From assembly GCF_002795845.1 (NCBI RefSeq), contig NZ_CP011797.1:3527001-3591000 (forward strand): a DNA stretch of 64,000 bases. Reading direction: 5' to 3'. The translations under genes and the position numbers were made by a program. The notes under the pieces were generated by a model, which worked only from the letters and a program-made list of their open reading frames with translations, did no database searches and had not been told where the DNA came from. Positions 31,498-39,605 of this stretch are shown one piece after another. The DNA is from Reinekea forsetii. Lineage in GTDB: Bacteria; Pseudomonadota; Gammaproteobacteria; Pseudomonadales; Natronospirillaceae. The first letter of the stretch is position 1, and each line of letters starts with the position of its first letter.

Positions 31498-31507
31498 TCG
31501 CTTACAG
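31492..31507. promoter_or_regulatory. Operator-like palindrome overlapping the lacI stop codon
   Basis: CTGTAA-TCGC-TTACAG is a perfect six-base inverted repeat with the CG-centred form of LacI operators. It covers the TAA stop codon of the regulator gene. A matching site lies 173 bases downstream, centre to centre. Confidence 0.5.
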
Positions 31508-31632
31508 TACGGCGCAGGCTAGGGTGAGTAATAACGCCTAAGTGGCCTGCGCCGGCTTTCTCAATATGACCCAAAAAACGCCTAATCCCTGGCCCTACAC
31601 TGCTTTAATGACCCGCATGGGTGGAAAATCTA

Positions 31633-31661
31633 TTGACAGGGTTGAGGCATAAAACTAGGCT
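31633..31661 (+). promoter_or_regulatory. Promoter of the GH1 beta-glucosidase gene
   Basis: A perfect -35 TTGACA (31633-31638) is followed by a 17-base spacer and TAGGCT (31656-31661) as -10. The operator lies four bases downstream, around the expected transcription start. Confidence 0.6.
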
Positions 31662-31665
31662 AGCA

Positions 31666-31679
31666 TGTAAGCGGTTACA
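31666..31679. promoter_or_regulatory. LacI-type operator downstream of the GH1 promoter
   Basis: TGTAAGCGGTTACA reads TGTAA-N4-TTACA with a CG-type centre, as in many LacI-family operators. Its place just after the -10 box suits repression. Apart from this, the promoter and the upstream palindrome, the 350 bases between the two genes show nothing recognisable. Confidence 0.6.
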
Positions 31680-31850
31680 GCCGATGATAAGGCCTGCTTT
31701 GACAACTTTGCTGGCGTGCCGAGCAACGGAAAAACCAATGGCCTTATCGGACTGTTCCCTGCACCCAATGCAACAGCTTTGCCCTACGCCCGATCTGCTA
31801 AATCGTTGGGCGGGCTCACCTAAACAACAGCAACAGAAAAGGACAGTAGA

Positions 31851-33185
31851 GTGAACTTTAATATTCCAGCGACCAGTAAATTGCGCGATAAAACATTTAC
31901 CTTTGGTGTGGCCACGGCCTCATTCCAAATAGAGGGCTCGAGCGCGGCCGATGGTCGCTGTGAAAGCATTTGGGATCGGTTCTGTGCGACCCCGGGTAAG
32001 GTCTTGCATGGCGACAATGGCGAACCGGCCTGCGATCACTATCGCCGCCTCGAACAAGATCTTGACCTGATCGAGTCGCTCGGCGTCGATGCCTATCGCT
32101 TTTCCATTGCCTGGCCACGGATCGAGCCCAGCCCCGGCGTGTGGAACGAAGCCGGTTTCGCCTTCTACGAGCGCTTAGTCGATGGCCTGATTGCCCGTGG
32201 TATCAAACCCTTTGCCACGCTTTACCATTGGGATCTGCCGCAATACTTGGAAGACCAGGGTGGCTGGATCAACCGCGAGACCGCCTATAAGTTCGCCGTC
32301 TACGCCGATAAGGTTAGCGCCCGTTTAGGCAATAGGGTGGCGTCCTATGCGACCTTTAATGAACCCTGGTGTTCCGCCTTCTTAGGCTATCGCTTTGGTA
32401 TTCATGCGCCGGGCCTGAAGAGCGATCGATTGGGCTTCCAGGCGGCTCATCATCTGTTACTGGCCCACGGTTTGGCGCTACCGGCGATGCGCGCCAATGC
32501 CCCCAAAGCTCAGCACGGAATAGTGCTCAACATGACCCCCTCCTACGCCAACAGCGACAGCCCTGAGGATCAGTTGGCAGCTGAGTTTGCCGATGCCGAA
32601 AACACCCACACCTACCTACAGCCGTTGTTGCAAGGCCGCTACCCGACATTAGTTTTCGCTCAACATCCGGACTGGGCACCGATCCAATTGGCCGAGGATC
32701 TGGCCATTATGGCCGCGCCGATCGACTTTCTCGGCATCAACTATTACACCCGTGGGGTCATCGAAAAAAGCGATAGCGGCGATTACCAGACGGTGCCGCA
32801 AGCGGACGCTAAAACGGACATCGGTTGGTCCATCTACCCGGCCGGCCTAACCGACCTGTTGGTCGATTTGAACGCACGCTATAGCAACTTACCACCGGTC
32901 TTTATCACCGAGAATGGCGCCGCCGACAACACCGAGCTGGTTGCTGGTGCGGTGCACGATACGATGCGCACCGACTACTATAACCAGCATCTCAATGCGG
33001 TGCACCAGGCGATCGAGGCGGGCGTTGATATACAGGGCTATTTTGCCTGGAGCCTAATGGACAACTTTGAATGGGCATACGGCTATAGCCAGCGCTTCGG
33101 TATCGTGCATGTCGATTACCAAACCCAGGTGCGCACCATCAAAACATCTGGCAAAAGCTGGCAACAATTTCTCGCCGACCGCTAA
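31851..33185 (+). CDS. Beta-glucosidase, glycoside hydrolase family 1
   Basis: A 444-residue GH1 (beta/alpha)8 enzyme. The acid/base Glu is E171 in YATFNEPW and the nucleophile is E354 in FITENGAA; the N terminus FTFGVATASFQIEGSSAADG is characteristic. No signal peptide, so it acts on imported beta-glucosides in the cytoplasm. No sugar transporter is adjacent, so uptake must be encoded elsewhere. It is controlled, most likely, by the upstream LacI regulator. Confidence 0.96.
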   Translation: MNFNIPATSKLRDKTFTFGVATASFQIEGSSAADGRCESIWDRFCATPGKVLHGDNGEPACDHYRRLEQDLDLIESLGVDAYRFSIAWPRIEPSPGVWNEAGFAFYERLVDGLIARGIKPFATLYHWDLPQYLEDQGGWINRETAYKFAVYADKVSARLGNRVASYATFNEPWCSAFLGYRFGIHAPGLKSDRLGFQAAHHLLLAHGLALPAMRANAPKAQHGIVLNMTPSYANSDSPEDQLAAEFADAENTHTYLQPLLQGRYPTLVFAQHPDWAPIQLAEDLAIMAAPIDFLGINYYTRGVIEKSDSGDYQTVPQADAKTDIGWSIYPAGLTDLLVDLNARYSNLPPVFITENGAADNTELVAGAVHDTMRTDYYNQHLNAVHQAIEAGVDIQGYFAWSLMDNFEWAYGYSQRFGIVHVDYQTQVRTIKTSGKSWQQFLADR

Positions 33186-33188
33186 CGC

Positions 33189-34544
33189 CTAGTCGCCCTG
33201 GGTCTGGCTGGGCAGGCTCAGATGAATCTGCAAACCACCCAGATCTGACCGGCGCATCGACAGTTGCCCACCGTAGCTGTCCACGACTGCCCAACAGATA
33301 TGCAGTCCGAGGCCGTGATGTTCGCTCCCGGACTCATCACGGCTGACACCGCGTTGACTTAACTGCTCATAGTCTGCGGCCGACAGGCCCGGGCCGTCGT
33401 CCTCCACGCTGCATTCCCAACCCTGTCCGTCGGCCCGCGGCGCAATCGACACGGCGACCAGCGTGGCCGCGAAACGCCAGGCGTTGTCGAGCAGATTGCC
33501 CAGTAACTCGAGCATATCATCGCGTTCGAAGGGCATCAGGCCGGGCGGTAAATTCAACTGCAATTCGATACCATTGGGGTTTTGCCGCGCCAGCAATTGG
33601 CCAATAACCGGCAGATCGGCGCGCGGATTAAAGCGTTGGCCCGGGCTTGGGTTACCGGCAATGGCGGCGCGCCGTAATTCACGCGTCACCAGGCCCTGCA
33701 ACTGCTCATATACCGCGAGCAGGTCCGTGCTCGCGTCGGGATGCTGTTGCGCCAGCCAACGCAGTTGCTGCAAGGGTCGTTTCAGTTCGTGCGCCAGATT
33801 GCCGACCGCCGTGCGGCTACGTTTGAGCTGTTTGACCGATTGCTGCAGGGCATGTTCGATTTCCGTTACCAATCCCGCGATTTCCAATGGGATGGCCGAC
33901 GGGAAAACCAACTCAGCACCGCCCTGCATGGCCTTAAGCGATTGTTGAACATCGTTAAAGACGCTCATCTCACGGGTAATAATGAATTTTTGCAGCAGTA
34001 ACAGGAGCGCTATGGCCACCGCAAGCAGGGCCAATAGACTCAGTTCGAACCGACGCTGCGCGGCGCCTAGGGGGGTGATGTCTTCGGTGATCCAAATCCG
34101 CAGCGCTTGCTGCTCCTTTTCGACCCGAAGCTCCAGCGAGAGCCATTCTTGATCTTTCGGGCCATCCCAATGCGCCAGAGTTGGCGCTGGCCTAGCCCGC
34201 CTGTCAGTCTGGTTGCGAAAGGGTGCTATATCGATATCCCAGAGCGAGCGTGAGCGAATCACCTGGTTCGGCGTGGTGATGGCAAAATAGTGCCCGGAGT
34301 AGGCGCGCTGGTATAGCTCGGATACCCGCGTCGGATCCAGCTGCAGCTGTTGGTCGGGATCGAGCACCAAGGCCGCCAGCAAGCCTTCGGCATCATGCAA
34401 CAGGCGGGCGGCGACAAACTCCTTGGTCAGCTGTTGCAGACCCAGATGCACCAGACTCAAGACCATCAACAACACCACGAGCAGACCCCAGAATAGATGC
34501 CGGCGCAGGCTGCGTTCTAGCGATAGGGCCGGTTTAGTCGTCAC
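33189..34544 (-). CDS. Sensor histidine kinase (PhoQ/QseC-like)
   Basis: A 451-residue membrane kinase. TM1 spans about 17-36 and TM2 169-187, enclosing a periplasmic sensor of about 130 residues. The phosphoacceptor His252 lies in VGNLAHELKRPLQQLRWLAQ. ATP-binding boxes follow: LGNLLDNAWRFA (N box), VEDDGPGL (G1) and HGLGLHICW (G2). The start codon overlaps the stop of the response regulator gene, so the pair is translationally coupled. The signal is unknown. Confidence 0.92.
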   Translation of the reverse strand: MTTKPALSLERSLRRHLFWGLLVVLLMVLSLVHLGLQQLTKEFVAARLLHDAEGLLAALVLDPDQQLQLDPTRVSELYQRAYSGHYFAITTPNQVIRSRSLWDIDIAPFRNQTDRRARPAPTLAHWDGPKDQEWLSLELRVEKEQQALRIWITEDITPLGAAQRRFELSLLALLAVAIALLLLLQKFIITREMSVFNDVQQSLKAMQGGAELVFPSAIPLEIAGLVTEIEHALQQSVKQLKRSRTAVGNLAHELKRPLQQLRWLAQQHPDASTDLLAVYEQLQGLVTRELRRAAIAGNPSPGQRFNPRADLPVIGQLLARQNPNGIELQLNLPPGLMPFERDDMLELLGNLLDNAWRFAATLVAVSIAPRADGQGWECSVEDDGPGLSAADYEQLSQRGVSRDESGSEHHGLGLHICWAVVDSYGGQLSMRRSDLGGLQIHLSLPSQTQGD

Positions 34545-35236
34545 AAGGCTGGCCCGCCATCAACTGGAGCTGGCTGCGCGGCGGTAAAGCTATAGCCCTG
34601 GCCTCTTTTGGTCGCAATGGCCGTCTTGCCGAGCAATTGACGCAGCCGGTTAACATAGACTTCGATCACATTGCTGTCGCGCAACATATCCTCTTCATAG
34701 ACGTGCTCGCTGAGCAGCGTCTTTGAGAGAATCACGCCCGGGTTCATCATAAAATAACGCAGCAGGCGAAACTCGATACCGGTCAGGGCATGACATTGCC
34801 CAGCGCCATCGGTCACGGTCTGCTGATCATTGTTCAGGCGCAATGGGCCGACCTGCAGGTCACTGTGGGTGATGCCATGGCGGCGGCGGATCAGCGCAGC
34901 GATACGGGCCAATAGCTCCTCTATATGAAATGGCTTACCCATATAGTCGTCCGCACCCGCCTTGAGGCCATCGACCCGTTCATGCCAGGCGTCCCGCCCG
35001 GTGAGGATCAAGACCGGCGTACTCACCCCCGCGGCGCGCCAATTGTTCAGCAGGGTCAGTCCACTTTTGCCGGGCAGCCCTAGGTCGAGCACGATCAAAT
35101 CCAAGTGCCGATCGGTCCCGGCGAACTCACCATCGATACCATCGCGGGCGATCTCTACCGCATAACCCTGTTGTTGCAGTTCGGGTTTGAGCAGGTCAAT
35201 AATCTGTGGGTCGTCTTCGACCAGTAATAACCGCAT
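34541..35236 (-). CDS. OmpR/PhoB-family response regulator
   Basis: A 231-residue regulator. The receiver domain has acidic residues E7-D8-D9, phosphoacceptor D51 (LIVLDLGLPG) and K102-like lysine in YMGKPFHIEE. The C-terminal winged helix ends with EVYVNRLRQLLGK, TKRGQGYSF, as in PhoP/QmeB-type members. It is encoded three bases after the PepSY gene and overlaps its kinase gene by four bases. Likely targets include the upstream PepSY and cytochrome genes (inference). Confidence 0.93.
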   Translation of the reverse strand: MRLLLVEDDPQIIDLLKPELQQQGYAVEIARDGIDGEFAGTDRHLDLIVLDLGLPGKSGLTLLNNWRAAGVSTPVLILTGRDAWHERVDGLKAGADDYMGKPFHIEELLARIAALIRRRHGITHSDLQVGPLRLNNDQQTVTDGAGQCHALTGIEFRLLRYFMMNPGVILSKTLLSEHVYEEDMLRDSNVIEVYVNRLRQLLGKTAIATKRGQGYSFTAAQPAPVDGGPAL

Positions 35237-35239
35237 CGA

Positions 35240-35557
35240 TCAGTCCTCGATTTCAAAGCCTAAGCTGAGCCCGGTTCGCGCATCATAGCGATATTCACGC
35301 ACCACGCCGTCGGCGTCGAGCAGTTCCAGCTCATAGATCCAGCGGTCGTCTTCGCGCTCCAACTCGATGTCGAGCCACTCCTGCTCGACCAGCTCTGGGT
35401 GCAAAGTGACCAGCTCGATTACCGCCAGCACGTCACCGCGCGCGACCAGCTCCAGAACTTGGTCCGAGCCCAAACGGGAGTCGGCCTGCGCCAGACTCAT
35501 GGCCAACAAAAAGATCATGCCTATCGGCCAAGCTCGGCATTGGGCGCCTATTGTCAT
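35240..35557 (-). CDS. Small periplasmic PepSY-domain protein
   Basis: A 105-residue protein with a signal sequence (hydrophobic residues 11-24, cleaved after AQA) and one PepSY repeat (SDQVLELVARGDVLAVIELV ... WIYELELLDADGVVREYRYD). Such single-domain PepSY proteins often precede PhoPQ/QseBC-like two-component genes and may tune the sensor or a peptidase in the periplasm. It lies three bases upstream of the response regulator gene. The function is not established. Confidence 0.8.
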   Translation of the reverse strand: MTIGAQCRAWPIGMIFLLAMSLAQADSRLGSDQVLELVARGDVLAVIELVTLHPELVEQEWLDIELEREDDRWIYELELLDADGVVREYRYDARTGLSLGFEIED

Positions 35558-35612
35558 CGGAAAAACCTCGCGCGATTGAACAAATCAGTAAGCATAGATC
35601 GCCACCCTGGGT

Positions 35613-36185
35613 TCAGGGGACACGACGTTGTTTTTTACCATTAAGCATCGCCCGAATGAGATTTTCACCGTGCAGATAGCTGCTGAGCAGCACGGCGGCG
35701 ACATGCACACCAATGGCGAGGATCAGAAGGCTGGCCATAATCTCATGCAAATCCTTAATCGGTAAAAACTCCCATGCCATTAGGGTGCTTTCGACGAGCG
35801 GGCCGTTGCCGTCAAAGCCGGCCAAGAGCATGCCGGTAAAGGCCATAAAGGCCAAGCCCAAGAGCAGACAGATGATCATCAGACCACCGGCCGGATTGTG
35901 GCCGAGATAGTGTTTCGGGTTGCCGGCCTTAAGTGCTAGCAAATAGCCTTTGATGGCTGCTGGGCGCGTCACAAAATCACTGAAGCGGGCGTGGCGACTG
36001 CCAACAAAACCCCAAACAGTGCGCACTCCGATCAATACGACGATGGCATAACCGCTCCATTCGTGCAGCCAGTCTAACTCGCCACCGGTCAGGTAAGATA
36101 GGCCAAAAAACACCACCAGCGACCAGTGAAACACACGGACCAATAGATCCCAGACGAGAACCTCTGTTTCGGGTAGAACTGTCAT
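35613..36185 (-). CDS. Cytochrome b561-family membrane protein
   Basis: A 190-residue protein with four hydrophobic segments. Haem-ligand histidines are visible in VRVFHWSLVVFFG (first helix), LDWLHEWSGYAI (second), and DLHEIMASLLILAIGVHVAAVL (last helices). This is the di-haem b561/Ni-Fe hydrogenase cytochrome b type. It probably passes electrons between the quinone pool and a c-type cytochrome; no partner is adjacent. It heads the operon of PepSY protein and two-component system. Confidence 0.88.
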   Translation of the reverse strand: MTVLPETEVLVWDLLVRVFHWSLVVFFGLSYLTGGELDWLHEWSGYAIVVLIGVRTVWGFVGSRHARFSDFVTRPAAIKGYLLALKAGNPKHYLGHNPAGGLMIICLLLGLAFMAFTGMLLAGFDGNGPLVESTLMAWEFLPIKDLHEIMASLLILAIGVHVAAVLLSSYLHGENLIRAMLNGKKQRRVP

Positions 36186-36304
36186 AACGCAACGCCTCTA
36201 TGCTGAATTAAATTAGCATACTGGGTTAAAGCTAAATTGAAGCTTAAAATAGGCGGTTAGATCCAACATAACCCGGTCCATTTTTGTTAACGCTTGAGGT
36301 TGCT

Positions 36305-36490
36305 ATGCCCCATTTAGAACAACACAAATCGCATCGTATTGGCTGGCTACGGGCTGCCGTGCTCGGCGCCCTTTCGGCCCGGGCAGGTGGCGCAGCCATG
36401 GCCAAGGGTGCTCTGCGCGTGGGTTTTTGGGGCGCACTGGCCATGCTGGTCACCGCGCAGATTGGTCAGTTTTTCGGGGTGGCCGCCTGA
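36305..36490 (+). pseudogene. Internal-deletion remnant of a VIT1/CCC1-family Fe/Mn transporter
   Basis: Only 61 codons remain. The first part (HRIGWLRAAVLGA) matches the conserved N terminus of VIT1/CCC1 proteins, which continues with NDGIVSTASL in intact members. Here it runs straight into ALSARAGGAAMAKGALRVGF and GALAMLVTAQIGQFFGV, which match the last 40 residues of the same family. About 170 internal residues and most membrane helices are gone, in frame. The junction falls at a shared LGA/LGAL sequence, suggesting recombination at short homology. Transport is not possible with this product; a small membrane peptide may still be made. Confidence 0.75.
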
Positions 36491-36641
36491 TCGGCCGCAC
36501 TTTTCGGGTCCACGACACCCGTTCGGACCGGAGCACAAGACTCCACCCCTCGAGTGAAGGGTCACTTTCCGCTACACTTGGGTTATCGACTGAGAAAATA
36601 TTGCTCTGTGCCTTCGGTTGGAATAATTGAGATCTAATGCG

Positions 36642-39350
36642 ATGCCCTTGCTTGTGCTCTTGGCTTGTTACTTATTTGCGGCCCATGCCGTTGCCGCGGC
36701 TCCGGCCAGCGGTGAGCGCTGGCAGCAAATTCAACAACCTCAATTCAACTTGATTTTTCAGGCAAAGATCGTCGCCGAGGCAGAGCGGGTCGCCGATGCA
36801 CTCAATCAATATCTAGCCAATCATCTCAGCGAAATGCCCCTCGATCGACCGATACGGCCTTTCTCCTTAGTACTCCACGCCAACGCCCACAGCTCGAATG
36901 GGTATGTTGGCCTGAGACCCTATCGGTCCAATTGGTATAACAAGCCGGCGGCCTTCTCTGGCCTGGAGTGGTACGACACCCTAGCGGTGCACGAAGGCCG
37001 CCATCTGATCCAATTTAATCAACTCAATGACCTACCCCTGGCTCGGGCCGCACGCGTTATCACCGGTGATACCGGCTTGGCGGCCTTTGCCGTGGTTGCC
37101 TTGCCCAATTGGTTTCTGGAAGGGGACGCGGTAGTCGCCGAAACGACTCAAACCCAGGCCGGTCGCGGTCGCAGGGCGGCCTTCGATCTGTGGTTTCGGA
37201 CCGATGCGTTGAGTCACGCCCCCTATTCCTATGAACGGGCTATGTTAGGCACCGGTTTCGATCGGGTGCCCTACCTCAGCCCCTATCTGCTCGGCTACTA
37301 TTTCACCGCCTATCTGCGCACCGAATACGGTTCCGATCTATTCGACCGCGCCATTGGCCACCTGGGTCGCTGGCCCGGCTTTACCTTTAATGGCGCGATC
37401 GAACTAGAGACCGGTGAAGGGCTCGCCTACCATTATCAGGCGATGATGACCCAGTTACGGCGCCAATGGCAGCAGCAGCTGGATGCGCTGAGCCTGACAC
37501 CGGTCACCGTTCTGTCGACCTCCCCAGGAGACCATTGGCAAAGCCTCTATCCGCTGGCGCTGGCAGACGATGGCGTGCTGGCGGCGCAGGTTGATGCCGC
37601 CGAGGGTAACTTCTTGGTTAAGATTCAGGCCCAACAGGTCACTCGACTCACCGCCATCCCGAACGATGTCGCACGCAGCTTCAGCTCCGAGTCCAAAACC
37701 CGAGTTATTAGCAGCACGCCACAACGCAGCTGCTGGATTGCCGAGATACCCGATCGCCGCAAGCCGCTGATGGCGACCGGCGAACTGGTCTGCTGGCAGC
37801 ACGATACCGGTCTAGTACAGCTCACACAGGGTGAAAAACTGACCGCCGTGGCCCAATCGGCCGAGGGCTTTGTGGCCCATCGCTTCACCAGCGCACGCAC
37901 CAGCGAGCTGGTGTTGCTCGGGCCGACCGGCCAGCAACTGAATAGCATCAGGCTCGCGGCACACAGCTTGGCGCACGATATCAAATCCACCGCAGACGGC
38001 TGGATCTTCGTGCTAACCGGCAGCGACCGGAATGGCATCTACCAGGTCGCGGCCGACCTAAGCGGTTTGGTGCGCCTGAAGGCGCTCGATCATGAGACTG
38101 TGCGCTCACCCCTGTTAACCAAAAACTGGCTGGTCTACCAATCGGATCGGACCGGCATCGACCAACTGATGGCGCGCTCGCGCAGCACTGGCAAGGAGTA
38201 TCAGATTAGCAGCCGACCCTTTGGCAGCTATTACCCGCTCTGGGACTCGCGCCAGCAACGCCTGGTGTTTGCCGATTACAGGGCCCAGGGTCAGCAGGTG
38301 GTCAGCGTACCCTTCTTCGATAGCGCAGCGCCCCAGGCGGATTGGCAGGCGGCCGAAACCCTGCCCAGGGCGACCCTCTATGCACAGGCCCTGATCCAGC
38401 CCACAGTCTTGCTGCCCGAGCGCAGGCAGGCCCTGGAGCGGAGCGATTATCCGGTCATGGCGCAACTGTGGAATCCGCACAGCTGGTGGATCAATCTGGA
38501 GAACGACCTGCTCATGGGCACGATCCATTCCGATGACGCACTCGGCAAGCTGAGTCTGACCGCCAGCGCCGGCTATTACCTGGCGGCGGACGATTGGCTG
38601 GCGCGGCTCGACGCCCAGTATCGCACCGCTCCGGGGCCGACGCTCGGCGTGCTGCTCGACCGGCAGCTGTTGGCGAATCTGCTGCCCAGCCAGAGCGCTG
38701 CGGTCGGCGTCAGTCAGGTCTTTACGGACCGCCGAGGCGCTTATCGCGCGCAGTGGACCCCGTCGCTGGCGCTGCAATTAACCCAAGCGCAGGGCTCTGC
38801 ATCAACATCCGCTCTGTTGGCTCAGCTCCAGTATGGCCTGGCGCACGACCGCCCGCCTCACTCCCTGGCGAACCCCGTTGCGCTCGATCAACGGTGGGCG
38901 GCACGGTCAAATCTAGCGGGCACGCAATTCGATGGAGTCAGTCAAACCGGCCTCACCGTTCCAGGCCTGTCCCGTCGTCACGCCGTCGATTTGGGCGTCG
39001 ATGCACAAGCCTTACAGAGCAACGCCCCACTGTTACTCGACAGTCGCTTGTTCGGTCCGGCCGATGCGCTCGGCTTAACGTTGCGCAGTGGTATCAATTA
39101 TCGCCTCAACCTGGGCGCCGTCGGCCAAACCCTGACGTCTTTGGCCTATTGGCGCAATACCCAAGTGGCGCTGAATGGGCGGGCGCAGTATGCCGACGAC
39201 CAGTGGAAAAGCGCCCTGGGCATCACATTGCAACCGAGTCTGAATCTGCTGCGCAACAGCAATCTCCTGCTCAGCCCCAGCTTGGCGCTCTATCGCCTGC
39301 AGAATGACAGCCTGCAGCTGAATATCAGCATCAGCCTAGGCGGGTTTTAG
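36642..39350 (+). CDS. Predicted outer-membrane protein with gluzincin metalloprotease, propeller-like and barrel regions
   Basis: A 902-residue exported protein. A signal peptide (MPLLVLLACYLFAAHAVAAA) leads into a metalloprotease-like domain with HEGRH at 117-121 (LAVHEGRHLIQFN) and WFLEGDA at 157-163 supplying the third zinc ligand Glu, the gluzincin arrangement. Residues about 290-590 contain repeated beta-blade-like stretches ending in short D/G turns (LLTKNWLVYQSDRTGIDQL), as in TolB-type propellers. The C-terminal 270 residues show an amphipathic strand pattern and end in ISISLGGF, an outer-membrane barrel signal. The start at ATG 36642 fits the signal peptide; TTG at 36627 is the alternative. 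The substrate is unknown. Confidence 0.75.
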   Translation: MPLLVLLACYLFAAHAVAAAPASGERWQQIQQPQFNLIFQAKIVAEAERVADALNQYLANHLSEMPLDRPIRPFSLVLHANAHSSNGYVGLRPYRSNWYNKPAAFSGLEWYDTLAVHEGRHLIQFNQLNDLPLARAARVITGDTGLAAFAVVALPNWFLEGDAVVAETTQTQAGRGRRAAFDLWFRTDALSHAPYSYERAMLGTGFDRVPYLSPYLLGYYFTAYLRTEYGSDLFDRAIGHLGRWPGFTFNGAIELETGEGLAYHYQAMMTQLRRQWQQQLDALSLTPVTVLSTSPGDHWQSLYPLALADDGVLAAQVDAAEGNFLVKIQAQQVTRLTAIPNDVARSFSSESKTRVISSTPQRSCWIAEIPDRRKPLMATGELVCWQHDTGLVQLTQGEKLTAVAQSAEGFVAHRFTSARTSELVLLGPTGQQLNSIRLAAHSLAHDIKSTADGWIFVLTGSDRNGIYQVAADLSGLVRLKALDHETVRSPLLTKNWLVYQSDRTGIDQLMARSRSTGKEYQISSRPFGSYYPLWDSRQQRLVFADYRAQGQQVVSVPFFDSAAPQADWQAAETLPRATLYAQALIQPTVLLPERRQALERSDYPVMAQLWNPHSWWINLENDLLMGTIHSDDALGKLSLTASAGYYLAADDWLARLDAQYRTAPGPTLGVLLDRQLLANLLPSQSAAVGVSQVFTDRRGAYRAQWTPSLALQLTQAQGSASTSALLAQLQYGLAHDRPPHSLANPVALDQRWAARSNLAGTQFDGVSQTGLTVPGLSRRHAVDLGVDAQALQSNAPLLLDSRLFGPADALGLTLRSGINYRLNLGAVGQTLTSLAYWRNTQVALNGRAQYADDQWKSALGITLQPSLNLLRNSNLLLSPSLALYRLQNDSLQLNISISLGGF

Positions 39351-39605
39351 AGCCGTGCAGCCGAAGATCAAAATCGGACTCTTGAATCGGCAAGGTTGCG
39401 TTTGGGCATATCGGCGTAACTGAAATCTCAGCCTATAAAGCTGCCGGCTGTGTCGGAACTGCCGATGGGCTTGGTCTCTGGTCCGCTGTCGAGGTAAGGG
39501 CTTAGGCAATAAAAAGCAAAAATTCTATTTTTTATTTGCATACTGGTTAATTTTCCAATACAACTAACTCAAAGCCAAATGCGAATAACGATAGGGATCC
39601 GATGT

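Noticed and set aside
39512-39527. Possible TAGAA-N6-TTCTA box upstream of the PhyH gene
   Set aside because: Only the TTCTA half is present; the other arm matches two of five bases.
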